Positions 42,010 to 52,519 of a stretch of 64,000 bases of DNA are shown here, piece by piece. The position numbers were made by a program, and so were the translations under genes. Numbering within the stretch: the stretch's first letter is position 1; each line of letters starts with the position of its first letter. Source of the stretch: Athripsodes cinereus (Eukaryota; Arthropoda; Insecta; Trichoptera; Leptoceridae); NCBI GenBank assembly GCA_947579605.1, contig OX388320.1, positions 806,001 to 870,000 on the forward strand, in the 5' to 3' direction. The notes beneath the pieces are model-generated. The model had not been told where the DNA came from and ran no database searches. It was given only the letters and a program-made list of their open reading frames with translations.

Positions 42010-44010
42010 TAGAGTTTAAAGAGTGGCCTTGATTATGTGTTTAACATTAAAATTTAAATTTTAAAAAATTCGACTTGTTGAGTTATCGAACTGGGCAGTC
42101 AGTATGACCATTCATTCATTACCTCCATACAGTTCACAAGAGATGACCCTTCCCCCAATGAGTGTTAGAATTTAATTCTCTTAATCTTTCCGTCGTTCTA
42201 ATACAGACTATGCTATGCTGATGCTGTACCACTGTCCATTTGCAAGGGATTATTCCATCATTCAAATTAACATTTGCATTAATCCAATTATTATATCGTT
42301 ATGTTAGAATACACCCTATGGACGGTTATTGTTTCCTGATAACTTCTCTACTACCCTTGCAGTAGAACTGAAATAACCACCCTTTAAATATAATAACACT
42401 ATATGACTACATCTAATAGTTGGTATGATAGAATGCTTGTTAACCTTATGAATCTGGTGTGATTTGATTGGGTTGTAGTTTTGTTGTATATATTCGATTT
42501 TGATGAATAGGAGTTTATTTTAAAGAGTTTAGATTCAGACTTTGATTATGTATAAAAATATACAATTATAATCATATTGATTTTTTTGCAATAATTATTA
42601 AACGAAATTAGTTGGATTTCAGAAGTTTTTAAAATCATTTAAAACTTGTCTCATCTTTACTCGCTGTGTGAATTTTTCTTTTATATAAAATTGTTGTCTC
42701 CTGTGCAATGTATGAAACGTGCATATTATTTATTTGATGTAGAAGTGTGAGGAATATATATCTTCTTTCCAGCTTTATTTAGGATAAGGACTATTTCAAA
42801 ATACATCAAAAAGGTTTTTGGGCAAATCCTTTCTCCTTTGTTTTATACTATAAAAACATTACCTTAAGAATCTTAATTAAATTGTAAATTTTCACAAATG
42901 CATTTTACAAGGGTCATTATTAAATTGCAACTCGTTTTTAAATTAAGTTAGGACACGTTCTAAGTATAAAAAATTGAATGTTTGAAATTCTTTAAATTAG
43001 GTTGAATGACAATGTCTTTTTAGGATGGTAATATAATATTTGTTTTATTTAAGTTAACGCTAAAAGCCTCCCGTAAAATGTTATTTGTCCTTCTCCCTCT
43101 CGGGACTCCACGAGGATTATTGTGTTATCCTATTTACATAAAGATATAATCTATTAATTGTCACTCCTTTCCAACCCCTACTATATCCTAATCAGATGCT
43201 CTGGGATATAGGCGTGTTACAATTTTAATCCTTTTACATTTTGTTATGTAGGAATTATTATTATATTAGATTACCAGCAAATCTTCCTGCCATGTTAAAT
43301 TCCCTTCGATATCCAACTGATCTTACCCCACACCTACCCTTGTTTCCTTATTAAACCCGTGAAAGAAATTCCGCAATGAAAAAAAAAATACCAAATTGCA
43401 ATCTAAACGCACTTAGTCTCTTTTACTTTATTGAAATATTATTGGTCACAATTTATAGACAAAAGACATTAAAATATGTAAAAGGATCCGTCAACCACAC
43501 TAGTCGTAAGACTGTGTTTTGGCTTGATAAAATTTCAATGTAAACTCAAAATTTTAGTTTCAAGTTATACATTTTTTTACATATTTTTTATATAAAATTA
43601 ACAATGAGTGACACGACAGGTACAACTTTTTGTGTCACATAAAGTTTCTATTCAAAACATTTTCATAATACACTTCGATATTCTACTCTTAAAGTTACCT
43701 AATAAAATTAATAAACAACTTTTCTTCAAATTATATAGGTATTTGGATTATTTTTTTATCTCACAGATTGATGTTCTAGAAAACGTATAATGATTGATAA
43801 ATTTAGGCTGACTCAAAGTCTGACGTCTTTCAAGCGAGAAAATGATTTCCACAAACACAAACACAGCCTCTGAAACCTGAAACCCTTCACTCCTAACCCC
43901 CCCTCTTTCCCCCCCCCCCTTTCCTTTCCCCTTATGCATGTATGTTTGTATCTTTTTTTTTGCAGTCTCTCCCTTTTTATATATATGTGTGTATTTATGT
44001 ATGTTTTATG
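42010..44010. other. Non-coding stretch
   Basis: AT-rich, without recognised coding motifs. A polypyrimidine run (CCCCCCTCTTTCCCCCCCCC) lies around 43898-43920; the minus-strand frame over it is simple-sequence Gly/Arg and not a gene. Confidence 0.5.
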
Positions 44011-44012
44011 TA

Positions 44013-44158
44013 TTATTTATTTATTTATTTATTTTATTCTTCTTGCACATCATCATTCATATAACAAATAAAATAGGGCAATATACACAGGAAAAAATGT
44101 GATGATGTGCAGTGGCGAGATTATCACTATATAGTGATTTCTTCCATCTAACCACGTA
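44013..44158 (-). repeat. LINE 3' UTR with ATCACT/AGTGAT hairpin, copy 2
   Basis: The minus strand has GGAAGAAATCACTATATAGT, GATAATCTCGCCACTGC, ATCATCACA, a spacer, GTGCAAGAAG and (AAAT)n. The stem ATCACTATATAGTGAT is perfect here. Confidence 0.65.
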
Positions 44159-44254
44159 TATGTTCACTTTGTGAATGTATTTTTTTTTCCCAAATCCTTT
44201 GGATTATTGATTTTATTTTTATTAGGTATATGTTTTTTTTTAAGTTAATACTTT

Positions 44255-44395
44255 TGGGTTAGTTGGAAGAGATCGCGCCTTTGCGATAAACTCGCCCTCT
44301 GTATATTGATTGTATTTAATTTGAATGTATACCTTTCATGTAATCGTTTTTTATCAATGTACAGTAAAGAATGAATAAATAAATAAATAAATAAT
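44255..44395 (+). repeat. LINE 3' UTR with ATCGC/GCGAT hairpin
   Basis: GGGTTAGTTGGAAGAGATCG, CGCCTTTGCGATAAACTCGC, CCTCTGTA, spacer, ATGTACAGTAAAGAATGAAT and an (AAAT)n tail. The stem ATCGC/GCGAT is intact. Confidence 0.65.
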
Positions 44396-45154
44396 GATAT
44401 TTCATTGCGTGGTAAAAATGCATAGTGAAAGAAAACTTCTGTTTTATTAATAATGTTACTATGAAATCCTACTACTTGTGCATAGTACACTGAACAATTA
44501 AAAATGAAAATAAGGTTGTATGTTGAAAGCTGTACTAAATTCTATAGATTCTGTGTTATGGGATGGAATATTAACTTTGGTTATGTATCAAAAAATATCC
44601 AACGAGGATGATGTTGATAAACTTCTGTCTGTTTTAAAGAACCGGCAAGAGATTAGACCAATTGATGAAATAAATTATTGGATATTACCTTTCAAAACAT
44701 CGTCCGAATCTATTAAAAGTATCGGTATTATAGGAGTACTTGCATTCAGTTGATACCTAATTACATATATTGCTGACTCTACATACAGAGATTAATGCAT
44801 AGGTGTAGGCATTCATTCACTAAGCCAATTTTGTCTACGGAATGAATTTTATGATACAAAATGGACTTGCCGTATCATGGATTTATATCGAATGTTATGT
44901 AAGTACTATACGAGAGTTCTATGCATAATCGGGTCGGATTTTTGTCAATTTCTATAAAGCTTATATCCAGCATGGACTTTGAATTGAAGGTGGTGTATAT
45001 AGGGAAAACTAAAAGATCAATTTTGTATTTACTAGTTGTATTAATTATTAAGGCTTTGTATCAACTTTTGATTTATAATATCGAAACCCGGGTCAGTTTA
45101 ATAAAGTGTAAGTTAAACTAATAACCGTGTATTTAATTGTCTAACTTCTATGAG

Positions 45155-45286
45155 AGGGCCTTCGGTGTTGTTGGACCGGTTATGTGGAATCGCCTACTGG
45201 CGCTACTGAGAGATAGTCAGACAGTCACTAGCTTCAGAAGCAAATTAAAAACTGAACTCTTCACTAGCGCCCTTGACACGGTCTAG
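45155..45286 (+). pseudogene. CR1/L2-like LINE RT extreme C-terminus
   Basis: Forty-three open codons: RAFGVVGPVMWNRLLALLRD, SQTVTSFRSKLKTELFTSAL, DTV, stop (TAG 45284-45286). The R-F-V-GP-MWN-L---LR-S-----FRSKLKT-LF pattern is the end of CR1/L2/Jockey-like reverse transcriptases. The stop is at the natural C-terminus; the copy is truncated upstream. A sister scrap is at 6231. Confidence 0.7.
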
Positions 45287-46467
45287 GGACTGTTAAACGG
45301 CGTCAAAAATAAAATAAAATTATCCAAAATCATTATCATCATCTTATAAACGTCTAGGTACAGTTCGTCGCATTCAACTAGTCTCATAAATCGAATTTAT
45401 GTGTTGTGTCGATGTCTTTATAATGATTTCACTGACACTGATGTGATATGGCTACGATATTATTATCATTACACATCCTGCAATGGAATAATGGAAGAGC
45501 AGTTTGAGTATTCCATATTACAAATTTACATATTATTGTCCGTCTGTGCGTGACATCATTCTGTTTATATTATTATCAAAGACCATCGAGTGAATGTTGT
45601 AGAATAGATAGAATACTGGAAAAAAATATTGAAAATGTTTTAAATGGTTGGTTTAAAATTTTCTTATAGGAATTTTTAGGTTTAAAAATCACTTTTCTTT
45701 TTTTCAATTTAAAAAAGAAGCGACTAATATTATATTTACAGAAATAAATATTTGTATTGATTATCATGCCACACTATTAAATTTATATATCACTATGTAT
45801 CATGTTTGCCTTTATCTGTTTTTGTGTATTTGATGAAGTGTTTTAAATTTTCTTATATTTTACGTTTCTGTGTAGGGGATTAGTCTTAAAATTTTATGAC
45901 GGAACTACCGACTTTCCACTCAATATCACTGACAGATTACTTATCTCTGCTTACTATTTATTTTTTTACTTTGATGAATCTCTTCAAACCTTCATTAAAA
46001 ATTTATATGGTCCATCCTTAAATTACAAACCTCAATGGTCAGTATGCATCTGTAAACTTACAAAGTGTATCTAGTCTATGGTATGAATGTCATATTGTAT
46101 GAAGCAGGGGCCTAATATTCATCTCCTGTACTGTAGTGTACCCTCATCACTCACTAATGAAAAATGACTGCATTTATGTGCCCCCCCCCCCTCAACAAAC
46201 ACACACGCTCCTCTGACACTTTCCATCGTCTGTCCACAAATGTCCACAATTTAAACAAATTATTTTATTAGTTGTCCGAATATGAGAGGCGCGACTAAAT
46301 AGGTGAACGGTTTTATATAATAATTATTTTAGTTTCGCGTGACGAATCGTCAGAATTTGGTTATGAATGTGGAAATAAATGTATTTCTATTATTAAATTA
46401 TTCCTTTGTCCTTGTAGCAAATGTAAAACTTTTCTCAAAAATATGGTGCTATTTTTATTTTTTTCTA

Positions 46468-46583
46468 TATTTATTTATTTATTTTATTCTTCATTGTACA
46501 TTGTTTACAATAATACAAATTAAAACATTATCATAGAAAATATCACTTATACAATTCAATGTACAGAGGGCGACTTTATCGCT
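46468..46583 (-). repeat. LINE 3' UTR, GCGATAAA-CGCC family, minus copy
   Basis: The minus strand reads TAGCGATAAAGTCGCCCTCT, GTACATTGAATTGTATAAGT, with an (AAAT)n tail. The 5' arm of the hairpin has decayed. Confidence 0.55.
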
Positions 46584-47280
46584 ATAATATTTGATAACAT
46601 TAAATTATTTTATTAAAAATGTTTTTATTTTTTACACGTTAAGAAATTCTAATTTATTTACATATATTATATTTTTCATAAATAACATATTTTGCTTATT
46701 CAATTCATTTATTTTATAGACACGTGAGTTCAAATAGAATTCTAGTGCACTCGAAATAACATATTCAAATAATTTAAATACTTTAAAAAATCCAACTAAA
46801 TTTTCACTGAATTTTGAGATGTACCCTCAGTCATGAATGAGAACAGACATAATAAAGGTATGCATTTTATTTGCGTTGATGAGTCTTACACATCGTATGT
46901 ACGTATTTTTTAATTAAATTATTATTTTTATGTGTGTACATAACTTTATTATGTCTGTAGTGTGCTGCAGTGGGATGAATTATTATCTCCCCACAGGAAG
47001 GGAATGTGAGATGAATCATAAATGGTATTAATATTATTTAGTTAGAACTCAGTCTGATGAGTTTTGGATCAAGTTTCAAGGGTTTCACTGCACTCACTCA
47101 ATGAGTTTAGTTTGTGTTTTACTATATTTATGCTAAATTCAACGATAATATTGGATTAAAAACATTGCATAGGTTTTTAACGATTTGAACGACCCGCTTT
47201 CACAAAACACCGTTTTTTTTTAAATAAATCAGAGCATTATGAATGTCATAGAATTAGGTGACCCAACTGGTACAGATTCG

Positions 47281-47614
47281 CTCTAAATCAGTGATTCCTA
47301 AAGTAGTCCAGGTGGACCCCCAGAAGTCCACGGGAGACTCGTCGGGGGTCTACGTTGGCGTGACTAAAAAATAGTCATAAACGGGGGTCTACGAATCCAT
47401 AGTTAAAGTATCGGTAAAAGTACCAGATACTTAATGATTCCAGTAGGTAAATATTCTTTAAGAAAACCGAGGAGTATTTAGAATATTTCAAATTCCTATA
47501 CCATATTGAAAATTTAATGAGGGGGGGGGTAGACGTGCAGGGGGTCCAACGGAACCAGCAATATTGTGAAAGTGGTCTATGAGAAAAAAAAGTTTAGGAA
47601 CCTCTGTTCTAAAT
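47281..47614. mobile_element. hAT-type MITE, 318 bp
   Basis: The element 47289-47606 starts CAGTGATTCCTAAAGT and ends AAAGTTTAGGAACCTCTG, good hAT-style inverted repeats. The flanking 8-mers CTCTAAAT and TTCTAAAT differ at one base. The inside contains, on the minus strand, CAATATGGTATAGGAATTTG and AAATATTCTAAATAC, the same block found twice in the MITE at 29435, linking the two families. No transposase. Confidence 0.8.
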
Positions 47615-47739
47615 GAACGGTTTTTGTTTTTATTGGTACATTGATTGGCTTACTATGATTGAACAATTACTATTTTTGACCAAAATAATTAACAACTTCC
47701 TTACTGTGCTTTTTTACCTGAAACAGTTTTCAAACTTCG

Positions 47740-47815
47740 CGACCCTGCCGGGAATCTAACCCAGTACCTACTGCGTGAATATGTAGTGTTAAATACGCTC
47801 TCACAATGTATAAAC
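47740..47815 (-). repeat. Possible tRNA-derived fragment
   Basis: The minus strand has GTGAGAGCGTATTTAACACT and ACTGGGTTAGATTCCCGGCA. The second resembles a T-arm/box B (GGTTCGANTCC) with changes, and the first a D-arm. No clean cloverleaf could be drawn. A pseudogene or SINE head is likelier than a tRNA. Confidence 0.3.
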
Positions 47816-48108
47816 TCTCCCCGAGATATCAGAAAAAATTGAATAAGAAAACCTCTAATTTCATCCATTTGTTTTTTCTTTTGTAGGGAGCTAGTTTTTT
47901 ATTTCGTGTACAAATTTACCCTACAGTAAAACCTAGTAAAATCATATTTCGGGTTATGCTTATTTTCAACACTTTGAAACCACTTTGTCTTGAATGTATG
48001 ATTGATGATATTATGAAAACTACCCAACCAACGTATAAAGTGCGTTGCTCAACTTTATACATACCTAAAACATAACTTAGGTGTACCTACTATACTATAC
48101 TATACCCT

Positions 48109-48307
48109 CACGCCGCGCCGTGTGCCAAGTGGGGTAGGCATAGAGAACGCCATATAGATTTATCCTTACATATTCTTTCACTTTTTCTACATTCACACAA
48201 TTTCTCATGCATGCACGTCGATTCCTCTTACTTGACATACGGTCGTCCTTGAAAATTTGATCCACGTGGTCAAGCCACGTGGCTTTCGGTCGCTTGCGCT
48301 TCCTCAA
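48109..48307 (-). pseudogene. LINE C-terminus with (TATAG)n tail
   Basis: The frame contains RKRPKATWLDHVDQIFKDDR, MSSKRNRRACMRNCVNVEKV, KEYVRINLYGVLYAYPTWHT. Same domain as 56764-56955 but more diverged, with the natural stop lost. The plus strand ahead of it is ACTATACTATACTATACCC, the reverse of the tail. Confidence 0.75.
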
Positions 48308-48422
48308 TCTCCTTATTTAAGACAAGTATATCTTCTTTGTCATACTTTCCTCATTCATTCGTTCAGCATGTCATAACGTAGTTGTATATTTTATTATTTT
48401 TATTTACTTATTTATACACAGC

Positions 48423-48650
48423 TACGGCAAAGAATAGGTCTCTCATTATTGTTTGTTACCGTCTTGTTAACTGACAGGTATTCATAAAACATTACGTTTA
48501 AGACATTTAACATAATCAATTTGACGGTAAGGTATGCCACCCATCCTGAATGTATTAACTTTTATTGGCACGGAGAGGATGACTTGAATGTTTATTACAT
48601 GTAATTAGACCGCTGGCTACTCCACTTGCGGGATGTGCCGTGTTGGTATG
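48423..48650 (+). mobile_element. SINE, near full length, diverged
   Basis: ACGGCAAAGAATAGGTCTCT, CTTGTTAACTGACAGGTATTC, ACGGTAAGGTATGCCACCCA, TCCTGAATGT, GAATGTTTATTACATGTAAT, CCGCTGGCTACTCCACTTGC, GGGATGTGCCGTGTTGGTAT. Head and tail ends are worn. Confidence 0.7.
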
Positions 48651-48712
48651 AACAATGAATAATCATCGAAATCAAAAAATAGTACGAATAAATTAAATGT
48701 AACATTCATTCA

Positions 48713-48955
48713 TACATAACATCACTGCATCTTCCTCAAGTGGAGCAACCAGCAGATAATCTGCATGTGATAAACAAGCAAACTGTCCACTACATATCAG
48801 TAAATTAATGAGAAATTCGGGATGGGTGGCATATACCTTATCGCTGAATAGACGCTGTTAAATGTCTGTTCGTGACTGATTATTAGATTTCAAATGATGT
48901 TTTACAAATTTTCCTTTTACAGCATACTCAAAAACTTACAGAAAAGAGCTAGAGG
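48713..48955 (-). mobile_element. SINE, diverged, opposite to its neighbour
   Basis: The plus strand has CATCACTGCATCTTCCTCAA, GTGGAGCAACCAGCAG, CTGCATGTGATAAACAAGCA, GGGATGGGTGGCATATACC, and CAGAAAAGAGCTAGAGGC. With 48423-48650 it forms a tail-to-tail inverted SINE pair only about 60 bases apart. Confidence 0.65.
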
Positions 48956-49427
48956 CTATACTGCAAAATGGCAAAATATTTGACGAAATAAAGTAAAAAT
49001 GACATCACTATGCAAATGAACTTTTTGACATCATGTATTTATGCACTTGTAAATACCCTCTCAAAATTAAGAGCTTTGATATTTTACGACGGATGGTGGT
49101 AACATCAAATTGACGGATTACTTCACTTTTGATAAATAAAATTTAAAATTTACAAGTTGAACTTTTCTTGTTTATGAATGTGTCTTTGGCGGATATACAT
49201 AGGTATATTTGAATATTTTAAATTGTTTAAATTAGATTTTTTGTTTGAATTTTTTGTGGTACGAAAGTTGATCGAAAAGTTTGATTTTTTATTTAGCTTT
49301 TATAAAATAATGTGATTTCACAACAATCATAGTTGTTTTCAGAGATAGGGAACATTGGAAGTTTTCTTCTTCGCTATAATTTATAAATATTCACCTTTAT
49401 AATATCGTGTTCTATGTTTTTTCATCA

Positions 49428-49680
49428 TCATCTATGACTCCATAACCCAGGTCGAGTCTTGGCCTCCTTCAGAGCACACCTCCATGGCTCCATGACATGA
49501 GCACGGTTTTGTAGTAGTGTTCGCTAGTTCTGGATGTCAATAAGTCATGTATCCTAATAAACATGATCCAGCCATCAAAGCTTAGAGCTTCCTAGTTTTC
49601 TATGAGACCCCGGTGTGCCGTTCAAAAGCCTCCATAGAATTTCCTCATTCGCTCGCTGCACGTATCTAGTTCACCTGATC
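49428..49680 (-). pseudogene. LINE C-terminal end with (TGA)n tail
   Basis: The minus frame reads WRCALKEAKTRPGLWSHR, stop (49428-49430), then TGATGATGA. The -LKEAKTRPGL--H ending with a stop merged into a TGA repeat looks like an RTE-type LINE. About 190 bases upstream, up to the flank at 49680, appear to belong to it but are frameshifted (C-rich in Ser/Thr, one MAGSCLLGYMTY stretch). Confidence 0.6.
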
Positions 49681-49794
49681 AAAAAATTCATTTTATTATG
49701 TTTAAAATGTATAAAAAATCCTGATACAATTTTCGCTATGTTAAGTGTGTATTTAATAAATTAGTGATTTTAAATACCTACCTATAGGTATACT

Positions 49795-49850
49795 CATTGC
49801 CGAGTGCTTTCACCTTGCGGTATCTTACGGACAAGAATTACTTAAGAATC
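49795..49850 (-). repeat. Degenerate hammerhead-like unit
   Basis: The plus strand GCCGAGTGCTTTCACCTTGC, GGTATCTTACGG matches the antisense of 21941-21975. GAAA and stem II (TACC-GCAA-GGT) are kept, while CTGAAGA has decayed to CGTAAGA. Confidence 0.5.
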
Positions 49851-50017
49851 GATTTAATTTCAAGAGAAATTGAAAAAACACAGTACTGTATGTAGATTTT
49901 ATGTTGATCTCTTTTGTCATTTGGAAGTTAACTACACACTGTGTTTTTTTTTTCAAATTAATCTTGAAATGGACTTCCATCAAGTACTTTCGGTCAATAA
50001 CATTTTTTTAATTTATA

Positions 50018-50380
50018 CTATACTATACCCTCACGCCGTGTCCCAGGTGGGGTAGACAGAGAGAACGGAACGCCATGTCGCTCTATCCTTACATACTTCT
50101 TTCGCTTCCTCTACATTCATCCAGTTTCTCATACATGCACGCCGATTCCTCTTACTTAACATGCGACCGTCCTTGAGGATTTGATCCACGTGGTTAAGCC
50201 ACGTAGTTCTTGGACGTACGCGCTTTCTCACACCATCTATTTCAGATAAATACACCCTCTTCGTCAATCTTACACCATCCATTCGCTCATCAATATACAT
50301 GATATTACATGACCAAACCATCTCAATTTATTTACACGCATTCTATCAACAATACTCCTCTTGCATCCACTCATTTTTTT
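50018..50380 (-). pseudogene. LINE C-terminal region with intact end
   Basis: The minus frame reads VWSCNIMYIDERMDGVRLTK, RVYLSEIDGVRKRVRPRTTW, LNHVDQILKDGRMLSKRNRR, ACMRNWMNVEEAKEVCKDRA, TWRSVLSVYPTWDTA, stop at 50031-50033. This is nearly the whole post-GH block of the family: TKRVY, basic RPRTTW linker, CMRNWM domain. The (TATAG)n tail is short (TATACTATACC on the plus strand). To the right, CATTCTATCAACAATACTCC extends the match beyond the open frame, out of frame. Confidence 0.8.
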
Positions 50381-51065
50381 AAATTTCATTTATTATAATG
50401 AATATTTTTAGTATGGTGATTGAAATAGTCGATCCCTGTCAATATAATTATGTTGCTACGGGCACTTCTACAAAGAGATTGACATGAGGAGAGAGAATGG
50501 AGGCTATATTCAGTCACTGGAGCCGCTTCTCTTTTATAACTTAATACCACTACAACTACTTATACTGATGGGGGCCCTGCAAATGGATAATCCGTGTAAC
50601 TACCGACGGTCACTCTCAGACACTCAGATCGGCTCTGCTCCTGTTTCATGGCAGAGTAGGGGATTTTTATATACATAATATTATTTTACCGGCAATCCAC
50701 ATAATCATAGCGTAATAAAACAACTTCACTTTTGAATATCTACTGAAAACTGAAATAACTGAAATAGGGTAACGCAACCGATAATGAACAAATTTAATTT
50801 ATTGATGAATTGTCAAAATTTTTGATATTTATTTGAACAATAAACTGTTTCAATTTAAAAAAACAGCCTGGGTTACAAATAGGAGGATTAAGCTCAGAAG
50901 GATGCTAGCGAACTGCTGCAGGTGATGGACTGAGAAATTGCTGCGAAAGACAAAAAGAGTTGGAGGCTAAGACTGATAGACACTAAGGCGTGAAATGAGC
51001 GGTTTTTTTTTAATATCGGTATTTTGTGTGTGAAATTAAGTTAATAATACCAAATTATACACCTT

Positions 51066-51209
51066 AATTGCTGCGACTGCGGGGACGTGCAGAGTGATTC
51101 TCATTTATTGCAATGCCCGCTGATGCAGAATGCATGTAATGTGAGTGACCTAATGATAGCGAGCGACAAGGCGATATACATCGCTGAATACTGGAGTGGC
51201 AAGGTCTAA
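51066..51209 (+). pseudogene. Jockey/R1-type LINE C-terminus with zinc-knuckle-like motif
   Basis: Forty-seven open codons: NCCDCGDVQSDSHLLQCPLM, QNACNVSDLMIASDKAIYIA, EYWSGKV, stop. C-CG-----HLL-CP is the cysteine/histidine motif at the end of many non-LTR RT proteins, and A---A-YW is the usual closing segment. The frame upstream of 51060 is lost. No tail repeat is visible after the stop. Confidence 0.7.
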
Positions 51210-51339
51210 AATCCGCACCCGAAAAGTAAAATAAGTAGATACAACTTAATTGTTCAGTGCTATTTGTATGAACAAAAAATAGTAATGAGTAGAAATACGG
51301 AGTAGAGTACTGTAAATATACTGATTTATACCTATTATC

Positions 51340-51420
51340 TTTATTTCACCAATAAGGTATACATCCATCCTGTACATCTTAACTTTTATTGGCACAAATA
51401 AGATGACTTAAGATTCTTCA
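51340..51420 (+). mobile_element. SINE internal fragment
   Basis: TTTCACCAATAAGGTATACA, TCCATCCTGTACATCTTAAC, TTTTATTGGCACAAATAAG, ATGAC matches the SINE middle (GCGATGAGG...CATCCTGAATGTCTT...TTGGCACGAAGAGGA). Both ends missing. Confidence 0.55.
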
Positions 51421-52089
51421 TAACCGTTCTGACATCATTGCCATTATTGTAACGTTGTTATTATTATTGTAAAAAATGAGACGTCGAAGGTAGATTGATG
51501 AAAACGTTGCATACGTAGAAACTCTTTTTCATTTACCATTATTGCTAAATTTACCCTCATCTATCTATTGAAACAAATGCTACAATTTCAATTTTCACTC
51601 TCCCCTTTGAAAAAAAAAAGAATGAAAGATCGAAAAGGATCACTAGTTGTTTATTTGCGGATTTATAGATTCACTTTGTGCAACACTCATATTTTTTATT
51701 ATATTGGATTTATACGTCTTTTTGTTCTTTTTATTTTGCAGTGAGTAGTCTTATATGAAAATCCATCGTAGCGTATGAAAACGAAGAATAATAAACAAAT
51801 ATTTTTATTTATTCAGCAAATATTATTCTTTCATTTTTTTCAGAAACAGGTTTATGTTATCGTATCTTTTGATGTCATGAAATGAAAAGAAGCTTAATAG
51901 GTGTGCTTTAAAGTTATTCACAATATTTTATTAGACAAAGTGTATCTACAAAGAGCTTGCAGTATTGGCGTAAAGAATGAATATAAAATATTACTTATGT
52001 GTTTAGTGACGATCAAGGATTTATCATTTCTATAAGAAACTATGACAACCACAGGACAAAGCAAATCCTTTATAAGTTTGTTCATTCAC

Positions 52090-52514
52090 ACCACCATGCC
52101 ATTCCCACAAATGGAGTAGCCAGCCACGTGATCAATCCAAGTAGTTCTAAGACATTCGCGCTTCCTCACACCCTCTTATTTAGATAAATACATCCTCTAC
52201 GTCATTGTTTTACCATCCATTCTCTCCACATTTCAAAACCGACACAACTTATTAACACGCATTCCATCCAAAACTCACTTTTCGCATCCGATCATTCTAC
52301 TAATATCTTCATTCCTCACTCTATCACGCAACGTTTTACCAATCATTCTTCTCAGCAATCGCATCTCCACTGCATTTATTCCACTTTCGCATTTCTTCAA
52401 CCACGGCCAAATCTCACTTGCATACATAAGTGACGGTACCAGTATTGTATTGTGCAACAGCATTTTTGCTATGTTCGACACATTGCCATTGCTGAAAATG
52501 AGTGCACCTTTCAA
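52090..52514 (-). pseudogene. Internally deleted LINE with SINE-like 3' end
   Basis: The minus frame 52514-52275 reads ALIFSNGNVSNIAKMLLHNT, ILVPSLMYASEIWPWLKKCE, SGINAVEMRLLRRMIGKTLR. It continues, frameshifted, to the RTTWLDH-like piece near 52150. There the LINE body joins directly to CTGGCTACTCCATTTGTGGG, AATGGCATGG, which resembles the SINE end more than the LINE end. About 150 bp of the C-terminal coding part present in other copies is missing. Confidence 0.7.
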
Positions 52515-52519
52515 ACTAG

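Noticed and set aside
43748..43939. Gly/Arg/Lys-rich minus-strand frame
   Set aside because: Produced by a polypyrimidine run; not protein-like.
47740..47815. Genuine tRNA gene
   Set aside because: T-arm-like and D-arm-like pieces are present but no full cloverleaf or anticodon loop could be drawn; kept only as a low-confidence tRNA-derived fragment.
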